This document shows, piece by piece, positions 11,961-22,925 of a stretch of DNA of 64,000 nucleotides. The stretch covers positions 1,178,501 to 1,242,500 of the forward strand of contig JADEYG010000012.1 in assembly GCA_016906335.1 (NCBI GenBank). Direction: 5' to 3'. The translations under genes and the position numbers were made by a program. Position 1 is the stretch's first letter. Every line of letters starts with the position of its first letter. A model generated the notes under the pieces. It was not told the origin of the DNA. It did no database searches and was given only the letters and a program-made list of their open reading frames with translations. The stretch comes from Novakomyces olei (taxonomy: Eukaryota > Ascomycota > Novakomycetes > Novakomycetales > Novakomycetaceae).

Positions 11961-12353
11961 CAGTGTTTGATTGGTTTTTTGTTTTGATTTCGTTTTAATA
12001 AAAGTAATTTACAGCAGTTTACAAATAAAAATCATGTTTACATCCTATACACGGAGACGTCTGCCATTTCGGTGCAACAATTTCCCACTTGTGCTACTTG
12101 TGAATAATATAAAGTAATGCGTAGTCCAAGCCACGGTTCGCGTTATCGTTTTTTATATTCAATTATTTGATATATAAATCTATGGATACGCTTCAATAAT
12201 GCCCATAAGATTACTTAATGACTGGATTTTTCCTTTCTCGCTCTATTCTTCCATATCCAAACAAGACGCTCGTGTCTTCAGGTGCGTATAGTATTAATAA
12301 TAATCCTAGAAATGTCAGAACCTCCGGAGAATGAGACGGAATATTAGATCAGC
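11961..12353. other. intergenic, no gene seen
   Basis: 393 A/T-rich bases between the MFS transporter and the next zinc-cluster factor. AATAAA-like sequences follow the MFS stop. A short ATG at about 12312 opens only 11 codons before a stop and could act as an upstream ORF for the factor. Confidence 0.5.
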
Positions 12354-14607
12354 ATGAATATTCCGGTCGTCATGAAGCGGCAGAGTAGACAGCCGAGACG
12401 CAAAGCGCGTGGTCGCTCACGCAATGGCTGCCTCATGTGTAAATTGTAAGAGATACTGAATTTACTGTCTATTTTCCTATTTTTCACGTAACTGCCTGCT
12501 GTCACTTCTCCATAGGGATCGTATGCAGATCTGCGCGGGGAAGTCGCAATGTGCGAACCTGACAAGATAGGGGAATACAGCATTAATGAGCAGGTTTGCA
12601 AATACGAATTGAACAGATAGCGACAAAAAGAGTAATAGAAAAGAGAAGAATCATGATAATCAAAGTCAAAGGCGAAAAGAGCCAGATGCTTTCTATTGCA
12701 ATTGAATTTGCTGACATTTCTTTTCAAAGTCGACGGGTGAAATGCGACGAGACGCGTCCAATCTGCAAAAACTGCCTCAGATCTAAACGGCCTTGCTTTT
12801 TCACTTCTGTTGCTGATGGACGTGGAAATTTAAATGAAAATTTAAATGAAGATTTAAATGGAAATTTAAAAGGAAATTTACATGAAACCCTGCTGTCGCC
12901 GCCACCCTGTTCGATCGAGGATAAATTGCTATCAACCTTCGATTCTGACCCGTTTACCGCCTCAATGTCGTTATCTGGTTTTGAAAGCGATCTGCAATTG
13001 CTCGACCAGAAAGACGAGGATGAAGAGTACTTCGAGGATGAGAACTTCGATCTTCTCGAGCTTTTGCCGATACGTGTTGATCATCTGTCGCGAGAAATGT
13101 CGACGCGAAATATGTTTTACAATTTTGTCTCTCAAATTTTTGCTGGCCGAGGATTGAACATGGACATTGAATTAGCTTTACATTTGGGCACGTGGATGCG
13201 TAATCTTACGGATTTATTAGGACCGTACATTATGACCTCACCGGCAGCTCGAAATGCTGTGCTTTCCAATATCTCTTTGAATGGCGGGAATAATAATGAA
13301 AGCTTGGAGTATTACACAGTGTCTGTGAAAGAGTCGCGATTGGAACTGCGGAACTCTACTAATAGTCAAGATTGTATAGCGCTTTACTTGTTAAACGCTA
13401 TACTACTCTCTTTTTCGTGTTTAAGAAGATTGGACCTTGAAGGCTTACGAATACATACGGTTTGCGCTCGGAGAATTCTTGTGGAATTTATGCGGCCAAG
13501 AAAAAGGGGTTCACCATTTCTTTTGCAATTGAGAGCTCTAACAGATTTTATACTAAGGCACACCTGTATTATTTCCCATCGCAGCCTCTACAATGAGCAG
13601 AAGTATGAGAGTTTTGATGAACTTATATTTTTGATGGATCAAGACGAAAATGAGCAGCTTGAATTTATTTCTCTATTAGATCGTCTTGAGCTTATTGACA
13701 ATCTGCGACTGAACTCTGTGCGATCTTCATACCGTCTCAAGCGCTGGCGAGTCTTGGTGGAGAAAGGAGCGATGGGAAAATCTGAAGAAACGAAGGAGGA
13801 GAATATGATACAGCTTTTTTGGACTGAAATGAACGCTCTTTACAATTGTCATACGGGTTTTATAGACGCTGTTCAAGAAATGCAAAATCAAATGGCCGAA
13901 GGTGCTGATTTTGCTGATTTGGTATGACTGTGAAATTCCTTCATTGATTTTAATTTATTTTCGACAGATATGTATATATTTATATCTCAAATTTTTACCT
14001 CCTTCACATTAGATTTTGTTCCATTTATTTTAAATTAATTTTCGCAAATAATATTTCAAATAATATTGCAATTACCATTGCAAATAATATTGCAAATAAT
14101 ATTGCAAATTGCACTTTCAGTGTATTTTACGATGTCCTTGGTCTATAATTATTTAGTCAAATTGGAGTTAAATTGCTAATCAAGTTCCAGCCGTCTTATC
14201 ATTGCGTTATGTTGGGGCTGCTTTGGAATGAAATGAATACTCTTATTTCTGCCCGTTTCGCTCTCACTCATGAGCTTTGTGGGAGAGAAAAGCTGTTGCA
14301 GATTGCGCTAGAGTCCCAGTCAGTTCTGCGTTCTACGCTCATTGAAATTGGCAGAACAAATCAACTTAGCCGGCTTTCTATTTTTGTTCAATTTACTTTT
14401 ATGTACGTACATATCTCTATAAAGCAACTTCACGAACCAGAATGGCTGCTTTCGGATGCTCTAGAGCTAAAAAAGCAGAAAGAAGAGGAAGATGTTTTGG
14501 CCAGAATGGCTGTTGAATGTGCCAGAATTGTTTTCAACAACGACAAAATTGTTACTGTTGATTGTCCGTGGATTTGGTTTGGTTACATCAACCGATTTTT
14601 CATATAA
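12354..14607 (+). CDS. Zn2Cys6 transcription factor (second)
   Basis: Predicted 568-aa zinc-cluster regulator. Exons are 12354-12445, 12730-13921 and 14185-14607. Exon 1 ends inside the cluster after NGCLMCK, and exon 2 resumes RRVKCDETRPICKNC then SKRPC, giving all six Cys with correct spacing. The 284-nt first intron is unusually long here. The second intron (263 nt, branch GCTAATC just before the acceptor) was placed because the frame at 13922 reads TTG|GTATGA and then stops, while KFQPSYHCVMLGLLW continues in phase at 14185. After the cluster a short LNEN/LNED repeat (about residues 57-75) precedes an acidic segment and the helical middle domain. Target unknown. The location next to the MFS gene suggests local regulation. 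Confidence 0.82.
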
Positions 14608-15301
14608 ATGAACTTTGAGGTGATTTTTTGATTGATTAAATTACGAGAATGCTTTTGGCATCGAAGTTAATTTGTTTATACTTTCTAGAATCATTTCTCG
14701 TGTTCATAATTCTATTATAATTTGCTAATTATAGTTTTTTTGCGCTAAAATCAGTATTATATGGTGTACTAAATGTTTGAGCTCCGGACTAAAGTTTTAC
14801 AATAATTATATAATTATCGACGTCCGAACAATAATTGGCTTGACCTATAATTTGCACTTTCTTGCGATATATCACAACCAGTCTTTTCAATATTAAAATA
14901 TACCAGCTTCATCAAAGGCCAAATAAAAAACCGACTGAGCATTAAAATGCGACTAGGATTAAGGCCCAAATTAAACATATTAAACCATATTAAACCGCTA
15001 TAGAGGACGCCGGCAAGTAAACAAATAAAAACCCAATTTCAAAACCAATAACGAAATGAATAAATCAACTGTGAAATATGATGGTCTTAGCCGAAACCAT
15101 ACATCTGCAGGTAAGTAATATATGCGCGAGAAATTAATAGTGAAACGCAGATATACAAATCAAAATTGACATTTTCGTTATAGAAGGTACCTAATATTAT
15201 TATGATAGAATATATATATAATAAACATGTAAATAGCAAACATGTAAATGACCAAAAATAATCGCAAAAAATATAACCAGATAAAAACACTGACGCCGCC
15301 T
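14608..15301. other. intergenic, no gene seen
   Basis: 694 A/T-rich bases between convergent genes. Only short frames without family features occur. A run of AATTATATAATTATC palindromes lies near 14800. Confidence 0.5.
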
Positions 15302-16728
15302 TTAAACGCTGTTACAAAGAGCGGACTCGCAGACTTGTAGCTGTTTTTCGAGCGCTACAATATGGTGATGCTGCATGTCTACGCACGAATGCAAGTACCG
15401 AATATGGTCGATAGCAAGAGAGAGAATTTCGCTCTTGTTAAGCCTTAAATTATTGGTACAGCTTAACGATCCAAGTGACGAGGAAATGGAGACGTATGAT
15501 TCGCTGCAATTGCTCTCGCCACTCCCGTACCCGTTCTCTTCTTTAATAGCACAAATACTGCTTTGGCATACGACGCGGAGTTCTTGAATTTTGTCATTGA
15601 TGTTATCACGCCGACGACGTTCAACTGTTTGTTAGTATTTGGCATTTAAAACAATAAAGAATAGAGAATAAAGCCGACAAGGTAAAACATTAATCAAAAA
15701 GCAGGAAAGATTTTGGAGTTAAAAGAGCGCTTAAAGAAGAAGAAAATGAGATGGAAACAATAATATTTGAAGGGCAATCTATCTTTTTCCCTTCATCTTT
15801 ATCCCTTCCATAGATGCCGAAGGGGTTTGAAGTTGGAATAATACTTACCTGCATTGTGAGACTCTCGTCGGCGTCTTTTTTGCTCAATGTACGGGGAATT
15901 CTGTGTGTTACACAGATTGTACGTCGGTGCGTAAGATTCGTTGTACATGGAAACAGTATTAGTCTGTCGCTGTCGCGGTCTCTGTCGCTGATGCTGGCTG
16001 CTGGTGTGCCCTACGTCATCCATGCTCGACGTTCGGTCATAATTGACGTAAGGCTCTTCCTCCGCTTGTGCGTTATGCCAGTCTGATGTTGGCATACCCT
16101 GGAGTATTGGCCGCAGACTGTTTTCAAGTGTTTGAAATTGGAATCCCGGCATATTCGCATTGCCATTGCCATTGCCTTTCCCGCTCCCGTTCAACTCGCT
16201 TATTTGACCGGTCTCTTGTCCTTGCTCTTGGCTCTCAGATTTGGCTGCTTGTTGCTGGTGCTTATCAATGTAGGGAGCAGGTGTTATACGAGGCAATTGC
16301 TCTTGTGGTGATGTATGACGTGACCGAACGTTTGTTCGACTGCTAGGCGATCGCCTTTTTCTATGCAATTCGCTGTGTCCGAAATAAGGATGTTGGCTGT
16401 GCTGAATTACAGACGCTCTGGGAGCAGCTAGACCAGGTGCGGGGTCCTGGTATGGCTCCTGTGTTATGCTCTGACATATTTCTGCTATAATTGCATCATT
16501 TTGAGTAGATTCCTCTCCACAATCTGCTAGGGCCGCGTTCTGCAGCGATGAGAAGCGTGTGTATTTGGAAGATGATGATGGTGAGACTTCAGAGCACTTT
16601 TTGGGTATTGCTTCGTATTCATCGGACTCGTTCTCCAGCAATGATAGAGATTGTTGTGCTGCAGGTTGCCGCATATCCGGTTTGCCTTCAGTGATTGTAG
16701 AACGGATAGCTGCTGGGGAGGCAAGCAT
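15302..16728 (-). CDS. bHLH transcription factor
   Basis: Predicted 400-aa basic helix-loop-helix factor. Exon 1 (15849-16728) encodes a long Ser/Gln-rich disordered region with runs of GNGNGN and QRQRPRQRQ, and ends in the basic region (RRRRESHNA). After a 224-nt intron, exon 2 (15302-15624) continues VERRRRDNINDKIQELRVV, then an unusually long loop of about 45 residues rich in Ser/Gly, then helix 2 (LNKSEILSLAIDHIRYLHS). The H/E/R basic-region pattern predicts binding of CANNTG, probably CACGTG. Rtg3/MITF/USF-like factors share this layout; a precise orthologue is not claimed. Divergent from PRP11. Confidence 0.88.
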
Positions 16729-17213
16729 TATCGCCGAATTCTAGCTCGTTTCGAGTCTAGTCTCTAGTTTTATAGAGTTATGTTTGCTGCTCTTTGCCAA
16801 TCAGCGAATTGCACTCCTTTGAGTTGCAGGTATGAGCGGCAAATACTGGCAGCAGAGATAGAGGACTATTATTGAGCACAAATGTCTTCCTCAAGTAGCT
16901 CAATTAGCTAATTGAGCAGCAAAAGTGGTTAATGTCCTCTTATTTCTGGGACTCCTCGCCTCGATTGGTAATTCCCAGACAGCCAATAAGAGAATATCAT
17001 TAGAATATTAGCGCATGTAATTAGTATTGTACGCCTTATCGGTAGAAAACCCTAGAGTTCTATTCAGCACACCGCATTACTTGATACAGATATCAAGTAT
17101 ATGGTTTACTCTTAAGCGGGCCCCGTGAGTGTATCATTTCTCGTACGAATAATAAGATAAATCATATTTTGTAGATAGACGCAAATATACTCCAAAAAAG
17201 TCGACTCGGTGCC
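16729..17213. promoter_or_regulatory. divergent promoter, bHLH factor and PRP11
   Basis: 485 bp shared upstream region. It includes AAACCCTAGA at 17047-17056, a telobox-like element about 160 bp before the PRP11 start, and a pair of AATTAGCTAATTGAGC-type palindromes near 16905. Confidence 0.45.
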
Positions 17214-18106
17214 ATGGACTACCAGGTAAGAAGCTCTTTCTACAACTCTATCTTACTAATGTTGTAGAACAGGGCCGGCAGCAAGTTTGGCGGCGGCGGC
17301 GTCGCCGGCGTTTCTGAGACTAACTTAAACCGCAGAGAACGGTTACGGAAGTTAGCGCTTGAAACGATAGATCTAGCAAAAGATCCTTATTTCATGAAGA
17401 ATCATCTAGGATCTTATGAATGCAAGCTGTGCTTGACTCTCCATGCTAATGATGGCTCCTATCTCGCACATACGCAAGGCAAAAAGCATCAAACAAACTT
17501 AGCTCGTCGTGCTACATTAGATCGCGAACGGGCAGCTCGACTAGGTGTAGCCAACCGCAATTTTGATGCTCTATCAGCCGCTGCTGCTGCTGATAGAGCT
17601 GCAGCCGGACCTGCAGCTTCTGCTGTTGCCGGAGGAAAAAAATCGTTCATAAAAATTGGTCGGCCCGGATACCGTATTATGAAGGTGCGCAGTAGGGAGG
17701 GCGAGGATACCCACAGTCCAGCTCAGGACGGAGTTTTCATACAAGTTTCTTTGCCAGAAATCGCACCGGGCGTGAAGCCTAGGCATAGGTTCATGTCTGC
17801 GTACGAACAGCGACAAGAACCTCCTGATCGAGAGTACCAGTATTTGATTATTGCGGCAGAGCCCTATGAGTCTATTGCAATAAAACTAGGTGAGTTTTAT
17901 CATATTTTAATTTATTTTAATCATTTTAAATCTATTAATAATAATGATTTATTTTATGGAATAAGCTAATCAGAATAGAGGCTCGAGAAATTGATCGTTC
18001 ACAGGGGAAATTTTACGAATACTGGGATTCTCCTAATTACTACATGCAATTTTTCTACAAGTCGCCTCGAGTGGATAATAAGATTTCTGCTGTTCCCGGT
18101 CTGTAG
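17214..18106 (+). CDS. PRP11: U2 snRNP SF3a subunit 2 (Prp11/SF3A2)
   Basis: Predicted 253-aa SF3a66-type splicing factor, part of the U2 snRNP SF3a complex that helps engage the branch site. Exons are 17214-17225 (only 12 nt, MDYQ), 17268-17889 and 17979-18106. The N-terminal basic and zinc-finger region is nearly canonical: ETIDLAKDPYFMKNHLGSYE, then CKLCLTLH and HTQGKKHQTNLARRA. The C-terminal part has YQYLIIAAEPYESIAIKL and, after intron 2, EAREIDRSQGKFYEYWD. The second acceptor was taken at the AG ending at 17978, because the earlier AG at 17973 would bring in an immediate stop. Length matches yeast Prp11 (about 266 aa). Confidence 0.95.
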
Positions 18107-18412
18107 GAATACTGGCGATGTATTGTTTACGGAACTCGATTTATAATTATACTAGCGTAATAGATTTGATTTAAGTACGATTGGCCTAGGATGCATGACG
18201 ACAAGCATCACTACTTCCGGAATTGCAAGCTTTCATATTTTGTCTTCATATTCTATCATGTTTCAATGATGCAATTTGCATTGCTTTTAAAAAGCATTTT
18301 AAAATGCGTTAGAGTAGCAAAAACGTAATCAACTTCTACCAAGCCCCATTGTAATTATCCCAGTATATCGCTGCTTGTAAACCATAATATGTACAATAAG
18401 GTCCGAATGCGT
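18107..18412. other. tail-to-tail spacer PRP11/BUD31
   Basis: 306 A/T-rich bases between two convergent splicing-factor genes. No gene or motif is seen. Confidence 0.5.
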
Positions 18413-19029
18413 CTAGTCGGTACTTGCGCAACCGTGGCAGCCTGATTGGTTAATAAATTATGGAATCTGTGCACTAAACTCACCACAATGAATACAGTCT
18501 ACTTCCGTATTGGCGTCCAATTTATGTTTTGGTACGCGGCATACGCACGTGTTGTTAAAGTTGGTCTCTGATGTCGCAATGCATTTTAGGCAGCAAAGTT
18601 TCTCATATCCAGGCTAAAGGTTAATATCGATTTTAAAGATCGACAAAGCTAGACTGCCCACCTTTTTCCACTTTGCTATAAGATTACCGTCCGCAAAACC
18701 TTGCTTAAGGAGCCAGTCATAAAGCTCCCGAGAAATAGCATCCCGGTTGTAGTAGAGATCATAGACGTAGCGAGACCGCTGATGATGTATCTGCATTATT
18801 TTATGTGTAAGCTGTACTTTGATCTTGTCGTGCCCAGGATCCGACTCGGCGTCTCGCATCTTGAGCGCAAATGCCTCCAAGGTGGGCGCGATTTTGTCAT
18901 AGCCAGCAGGTGCTCTGCTACGTTAGTCATCATAGGCTATAACAAATATCCTCACGGCCGCTTGCAGTAGGAAGAATCTAACTAAAAATAGCCTTACTTT
19001 TTCGTTCGTAAAGTCTTGATACGAGGCAT
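18413..19029 (-). CDS. BUD31: Bud31/Cwc14 spliceosome protein
   Basis: Predicted 147-aa Bud31 (G10) family protein, a component of activated spliceosomes. Four exons: 18998-19029, 18662-18914, 18484-18613 and 18441-18413. The start is MPRIKTLRTK. The middle is IMQIHHQRSRYVYDLYYNRD with AISRELYDWLLKQGFADGNL. The C-terminus is the Cys-rich zinc cluster: GYEKLCCLKC, NNTCVCRVPK, DCIHCGCHGCASTD. Introns are 83, 48 and 42 nt. For intron 1 the CAG acceptor at 18915 keeps the family spacing; the TAG three bases upstream would add a residue. Length is close to yeast (157) and human (144) Bud31. A telobox lies about 100 bp upstream. Confidence 0.94.
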
Positions 19030-20376
19030 TTCAGCACCGATCGCTTCTCAAACTGATGATTTTGTGTCAATTCCAGTCACGTATAATGTGTCGAGAAGAA
19101 ATAGAAATGGTTATTAAAACGTTACCAGGGTTAGGGTTAGTCTAATTTATGTAATAGCAAGAGAATAAATCTAATTTTCTACGATTATACAAATTTAACT
19201 ATCTGTTGTAACTAACCCGTATGAAATATTAATTATAAAAAATTTGCATTGAACACAATCAATTGGTTTGCAGTGGCATTGCTCTTATTCAGCAAAGCTC
19301 CATTTTGAGATTGCTGTGATCAACGTTACGTTCGTGTAAGTTTCTATCTCGACTCTCGTTCCGAATGATGTAATTTACAAACGATAACTTTTGAGCTTCG
19401 GCTTTGATCGTTTCAATTAGCTCTAGAACTGACGGAACATATTTGTTTTCCTTACCATTCTCTTTATACGCGCAGTTATTCTAACAATGTCAGCAGATCA
19501 CGCGTTTCATACAGTAAGTCATTCTGTGGCGGCAGCACTGTGGTGATGATGAAAAAGCCTTTCGTTTTAACGAGTCTCGACTGTTTAGTGATGACTAAAG
19601 CCTTTCAATACCAAAAGTTTCAGCCTTGTCTGAGCAGTGTCGTGCACGCCAATTTTTCGGGCTAGCTTGCTTACCACTAAAGCAAAAATTCCATAATGAT
19701 TCGATAATAAACGATCGGGTTATTCCTCCGTTTGTTTTCTACAAATTTCTCGAAGGTGAGTCTACAAGGGCCATATGATATGATGATTGCTCAAGACGTA
19801 CGGGCGGACTAAGCACCAGTTACGAATAATGTACAAGGAACTGGATTTGCTGCTGAGAAAAGTCTTTCTGATCATTGGCCTAATCGCATTTTGCTTTGAA
19901 ATTAAATTGACTAACTTTCTCAAGGTACGTATGCTCGCAGAGTTCTGTGCTCGGTGCTGATGAAATCTTAATACTGCGTATTCACACTGTCTGAAAATCA
20001 TTCGTGACGCAAAATCTTTTGGAGACCTTCTGAGCCGTTCGCACAGGCCAAATTTTCTACAAAGCTAAACAAATAGGCATATTATTTGCAAAAGTCTGAA
20101 CTTTACTGGCTCAATTCTGTCCACTAGTCAAGGTTCTTGATACAAAGTAAGTCCTTAGTCAAACGGAATGTGAGCACACAAATTCTCGTTTATGTTCTTA
20201 TGAATACAAGTTTTGAGAAAGGCAGCAGAATGATGTAAACATGATTCGCTGCGTTCTTGCCAAGTGGGCTGTATTGCAGTCGTATGCAGATTATAATCAT
20301 CTTGGAGAACTGATTTGCTGCCAAACTTTATTCATATATTTATTCATTTATATCGAATATCCTTTTAAGTTATCAG
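19030..20376. other. 1.35-kb region without a confident gene
   Basis: The region between BUD31 and RRP40 holds the telobox and several canonical-looking splice signals (for example GTGAGT at 19756 and GTACGT at 19925). One pair of segments, 19624-19755 and 19814-19899, stays open across a GTGAGT intron, but no start exon in matching phase was found and the sequence is not recognised. It could be an unidentified small gene, a decayed gene or a non-coding RNA. Confidence 0.4.
19127..19140 (+). promoter_or_regulatory. telobox-like promoter element upstream of BUD31
   Basis: AGGGTTAGGGTTAG about 98 bp upstream of the BUD31 ATG. Such (TTAGGG)n-like boxes are bound by Tbf1/Teb1-type Myb proteins in many fungi and are common in ribosome and RNA-processing promoters. 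The same core occurs upstream of RPL21 in this window. Confidence 0.6.
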
Positions 20377-21123
20377 ATGGAAGTCGACCAGAGTAACGAG
20401 GCATGTGTTATGCCGGGAACTACCGTCTTAAATGTCCCGTCTAAAATCGATAACCCTCCTTTACGCCTAGGCCCCGGTCTCGTTCACCATATCGATGCCA
20501 AAACAGGAGACGTCACGGTTACAGCCAGCCGGGTGGGCATTCTACACCAGCCCAAACCGTTAACTCTAGGGTTAAGCACCCCATGCAAACGATATGTTGC
20601 CGGGCTTGGTGATTTTGTGGTTGGAAAAATTGTCTTTAGGCATTCGGAGGGATACAGAGTGGATATCGGAACAGCACAGTTGGCGAATTTGGGAATGTTA
20701 GCTTTTGGTGAACAAACTACGAGACGTTTCAAGCCCAATTTGCAAGTTGGTGACATTATATATGCTCGTGTTTCCTTGGCGCACAGAGACATCGAGACCG
20801 AGCTCGAGTGTTTTGATGCTACCACTGGAAAAGCAGGAGCTTTTGGTCATTTACAGGGCGGCTATGCTGTAGAAGGTCTAGATTTGCTTGTGGCGGCCGC
20901 CCTTTTCCAAAAGAGTAGCAGTATTCCTGCCTTACAAAGGCTCGGAGAGCAGTTTGCCTTTGAACTTTGTGTTGGCGTTAACGGTCGGGTGTGGATTAAA
21001 ACAGACGATTTTTCTCACACCGTTCTTGTTAAAAACACCATAGAAAATTGCCGTGGCATGACGTCTTCCGAATTATCGGAATACGTGGAACGCGAACTGC
21101 AGTCTATTGCAGAAAGGGGGTGA
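20377..21123 (+). CDS. RRP40: exosome subunit Rrp40 (EXOSC3)
   Basis: Single-exon 248-aa exosome cap subunit with N-terminal, S1 and KH domains. LGPGLVHHIDAKTGDVTVTA begins the N-terminal domain. GDFVVGKIVFRHSEGYRVDI starts the S1 domain, and PNLQVGDIIYARVSLAHRD ends it. GVNGRVWIKT is the Rrp40-type KH signature, and IENCRGMTSSELSEYVE closes the protein. The cap binds RNA at the entrance of the nuclear and cytoplasmic exosome. Rrp40 is preferred over Rrp4 because of the NGRVWIK loop and the short C-terminus. Convergent with PUS4, 96 bp apart. Confidence 0.93.
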   Translation: MEVDQSNEACVMPGTTVLNVPSKIDNPPLRLGPGLVHHIDAKTGDVTVTASRVGILHQPKPLTLGLSTPCKRYVAGLGDFVVGKIVFRHSEGYRVDIGTAQLANLGMLAFGEQTTRRFKPNLQVGDIIYARVSLAHRDIETELECFDATTGKAGAFGHLQGGYAVEGLDLLVAAALFQKSSSIPALQRLGEQFAFELCVGVNGRVWIKTDDFSHTVLVKNTIENCRGMTSSELSEYVERELQSIAERG

Positions 21124-21219
21124 TGATTGTGATGTTAATATAAGAAAAGACGCTGAATGTGAATTTGTAGAATACTAGATAAATTATTTGCTTAATTATT
21201 TATTTCATCATAATTTTCA

Positions 21220-22534
21220 TTATTCCCGGTCTAATGTACCATCAAACTGTAAATTGCGTCGCAATTGTTCCTGCCAAGCATCATCGTCCCTTTCAATTGC
21301 CGACCATTCAATCACATTATCCTGTCCAAGCGCAAAATTGCTCTGCCGAGTTCGCACCAGACTGACCATATGCGCACCAGTGTTGAGTGCCTTGCCCAAG
21401 TCGTGAATGAGCGATCGCACATAAAAGCCAGAGCTCACGTTCATATGAAGCCGAATGATGGGTGGCGCGAGCTTATCACCTGCTTTATCAAGAGCATCAG
21501 CGACAGAATTGACCTCTTTCTTGAGTTCAGTACTTTTATCAGAACCCTCTAATGGCACTGCCTCTGCACCCGTATACGCAACATTTTCCTCGGCTGACTT
21601 CACGGCTGGTTTGCCGCCTTTCTCTTCACTGCCAAATTTATCATTGTTTTGCTTATTCATTTTAGTTGAATTTTCAGCCTTTTCCGTTCCTTCATTAGCT
21701 ATTTCCGTAGACTTTACACGCTTCGTAGGGGGCTCTGCACCATATAAAAGCTTCTCCGACTCAATCTCAACCTCCGAGCCAGTCTCTGTTGGCGCCTTAA
21801 AGTCGTGTTCACGAGTGAATTCCAATAATTCCACTTGACAAGAAACTTGCCGTGCGGCAATTTCCCTTGGAAGTGGTAAGCCTTCTCGGGCATACTCGTA
21901 CAAAGCTTTCCCGTCCATTTTCAGTGCAGAATAAAGGGGTGGTAATTGGAGCAGATCCGGTCGGCAAAAGGCCTTGAGAGCCTCACGTACTTTGGCCTCC
22001 GTTATATGAGCGCTTGGTGCACTGTACAAGCACCGTCCTGCGCTATCATACGTTGTAGTTGCGCTGCCAAAGAGCGCTACGGCCTCATATTCTTTGGTGC
22101 CACTCAGAAACTGGTGCAGCTGTTTTGTGCCTGAATTGATCCCGACAACTTGCAGGTTAGATTTGCCTTGAATTTTGAATTTCGCATTTAATTTAGGTTT
22201 TAAACTCTTTATCATCAAAGATTTTCTGCATTGACCTGTTCAGAACCTCTATTTGAGCCAATTTTCTTGTTTTTCCATTACCTAAGACACCACTAGCTAA
22301 TGGGTCAAGTGTTCCTCCATGGCCCATTTTGAAATCTGGTATATTTCCACGTCGTCTCCTACTTTTTGCCGGAGTAGAGCGAAGTTGGGGTCCTAGACTG
22401 CTTTTACGCAGAGCTGCTTTGAATTCTTTGAATTAATTACGTTTTCCAGATACAATTATTTGCTTACTGTCCAGTAAGCCCGCCGAACTAATACCCGAAG
22501 GCTTATTTAGCCCAACGAGGCCGCTACCGACCAT
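21220..22534 (-). CDS. PUS4: tRNA pseudouridine-55 synthase (Pus4/TruB family)
   Basis: Predicted 385-aa TruB-type pseudouridine synthase, which makes pseudouridine-55 in tRNAs in yeast. Exons are 22468-22534, 22282-22425 and 21220-22166, with introns of 42 and 115 nt. Exon 1 has GLNKPSGISSA. Exon 2 has the catalytic loop GHGGTLDPLASGVL, with the catalytic Asp near residue 62. Exon 3 has SGTKEYEAVALFGSATTTYD, PPLYSALKMDGKALYEYARE and VSSGFYVRSLIHDLG. A Glu/Lys-rich insertion of roughly 90 residues (KVKSTEIANEGTEKAENSTK and beyond) separates the conserved core from the C-terminal GFYVRSL motif and is longer than in bacterial TruB. Nucleus or mitochondrion in yeast. Confidence 0.92.
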
Positions 22535-22925
22535 TTTTAATCAGGCGACGACGTTCATGGACGTCGATTTTTGGGCGTTTTATTTTAGAAATCTTAAATA
22601 AATAATAATTAATCATTAATCATTAATAATTAATAATTAATAATTAATATTTTAAAATCTACAGAAAAATATACTCATGCGCATATAGCATAAATTATAT
22701 TATGTACGAGATGCGCGTAATTGTACGATAAGCTGATTATCCAAACTGAATCCAATCAAAACTGCTAAACTGCCTCCGAAACAGCTAAAAACCGTCATCT
22801 AAACCTGTCAAAGTCCAACGACATTTGTTCTACAAATTTTCCTTTTTCTTTCTGAGTTCTGAGCCGGTCGGCTTTGTCGGAACGGCTTCCAAAGCCGGGC
22901 GGCGTAAGAAACGCACGCATCCACT
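22535..22925. other. divergent intergenic PUS4/TVP38
   Basis: 391 bp. A TAATTAATAATTAATAATTA-type repeat at about 22598-22650 sits between the two divergent starts. No gene is seen. Confidence 0.5.

Noticed and set aside
19124-19142. Telomere-repeat-like sequence as a telomerase RNA template
   Set aside because: The complement CTAACCCTAACCCT would suit a template, but the site is in the expected promoter position of BUD31, a similar box precedes RPL21, and no surrounding conserved RNA structure was seen. A telobox is the simpler reading.
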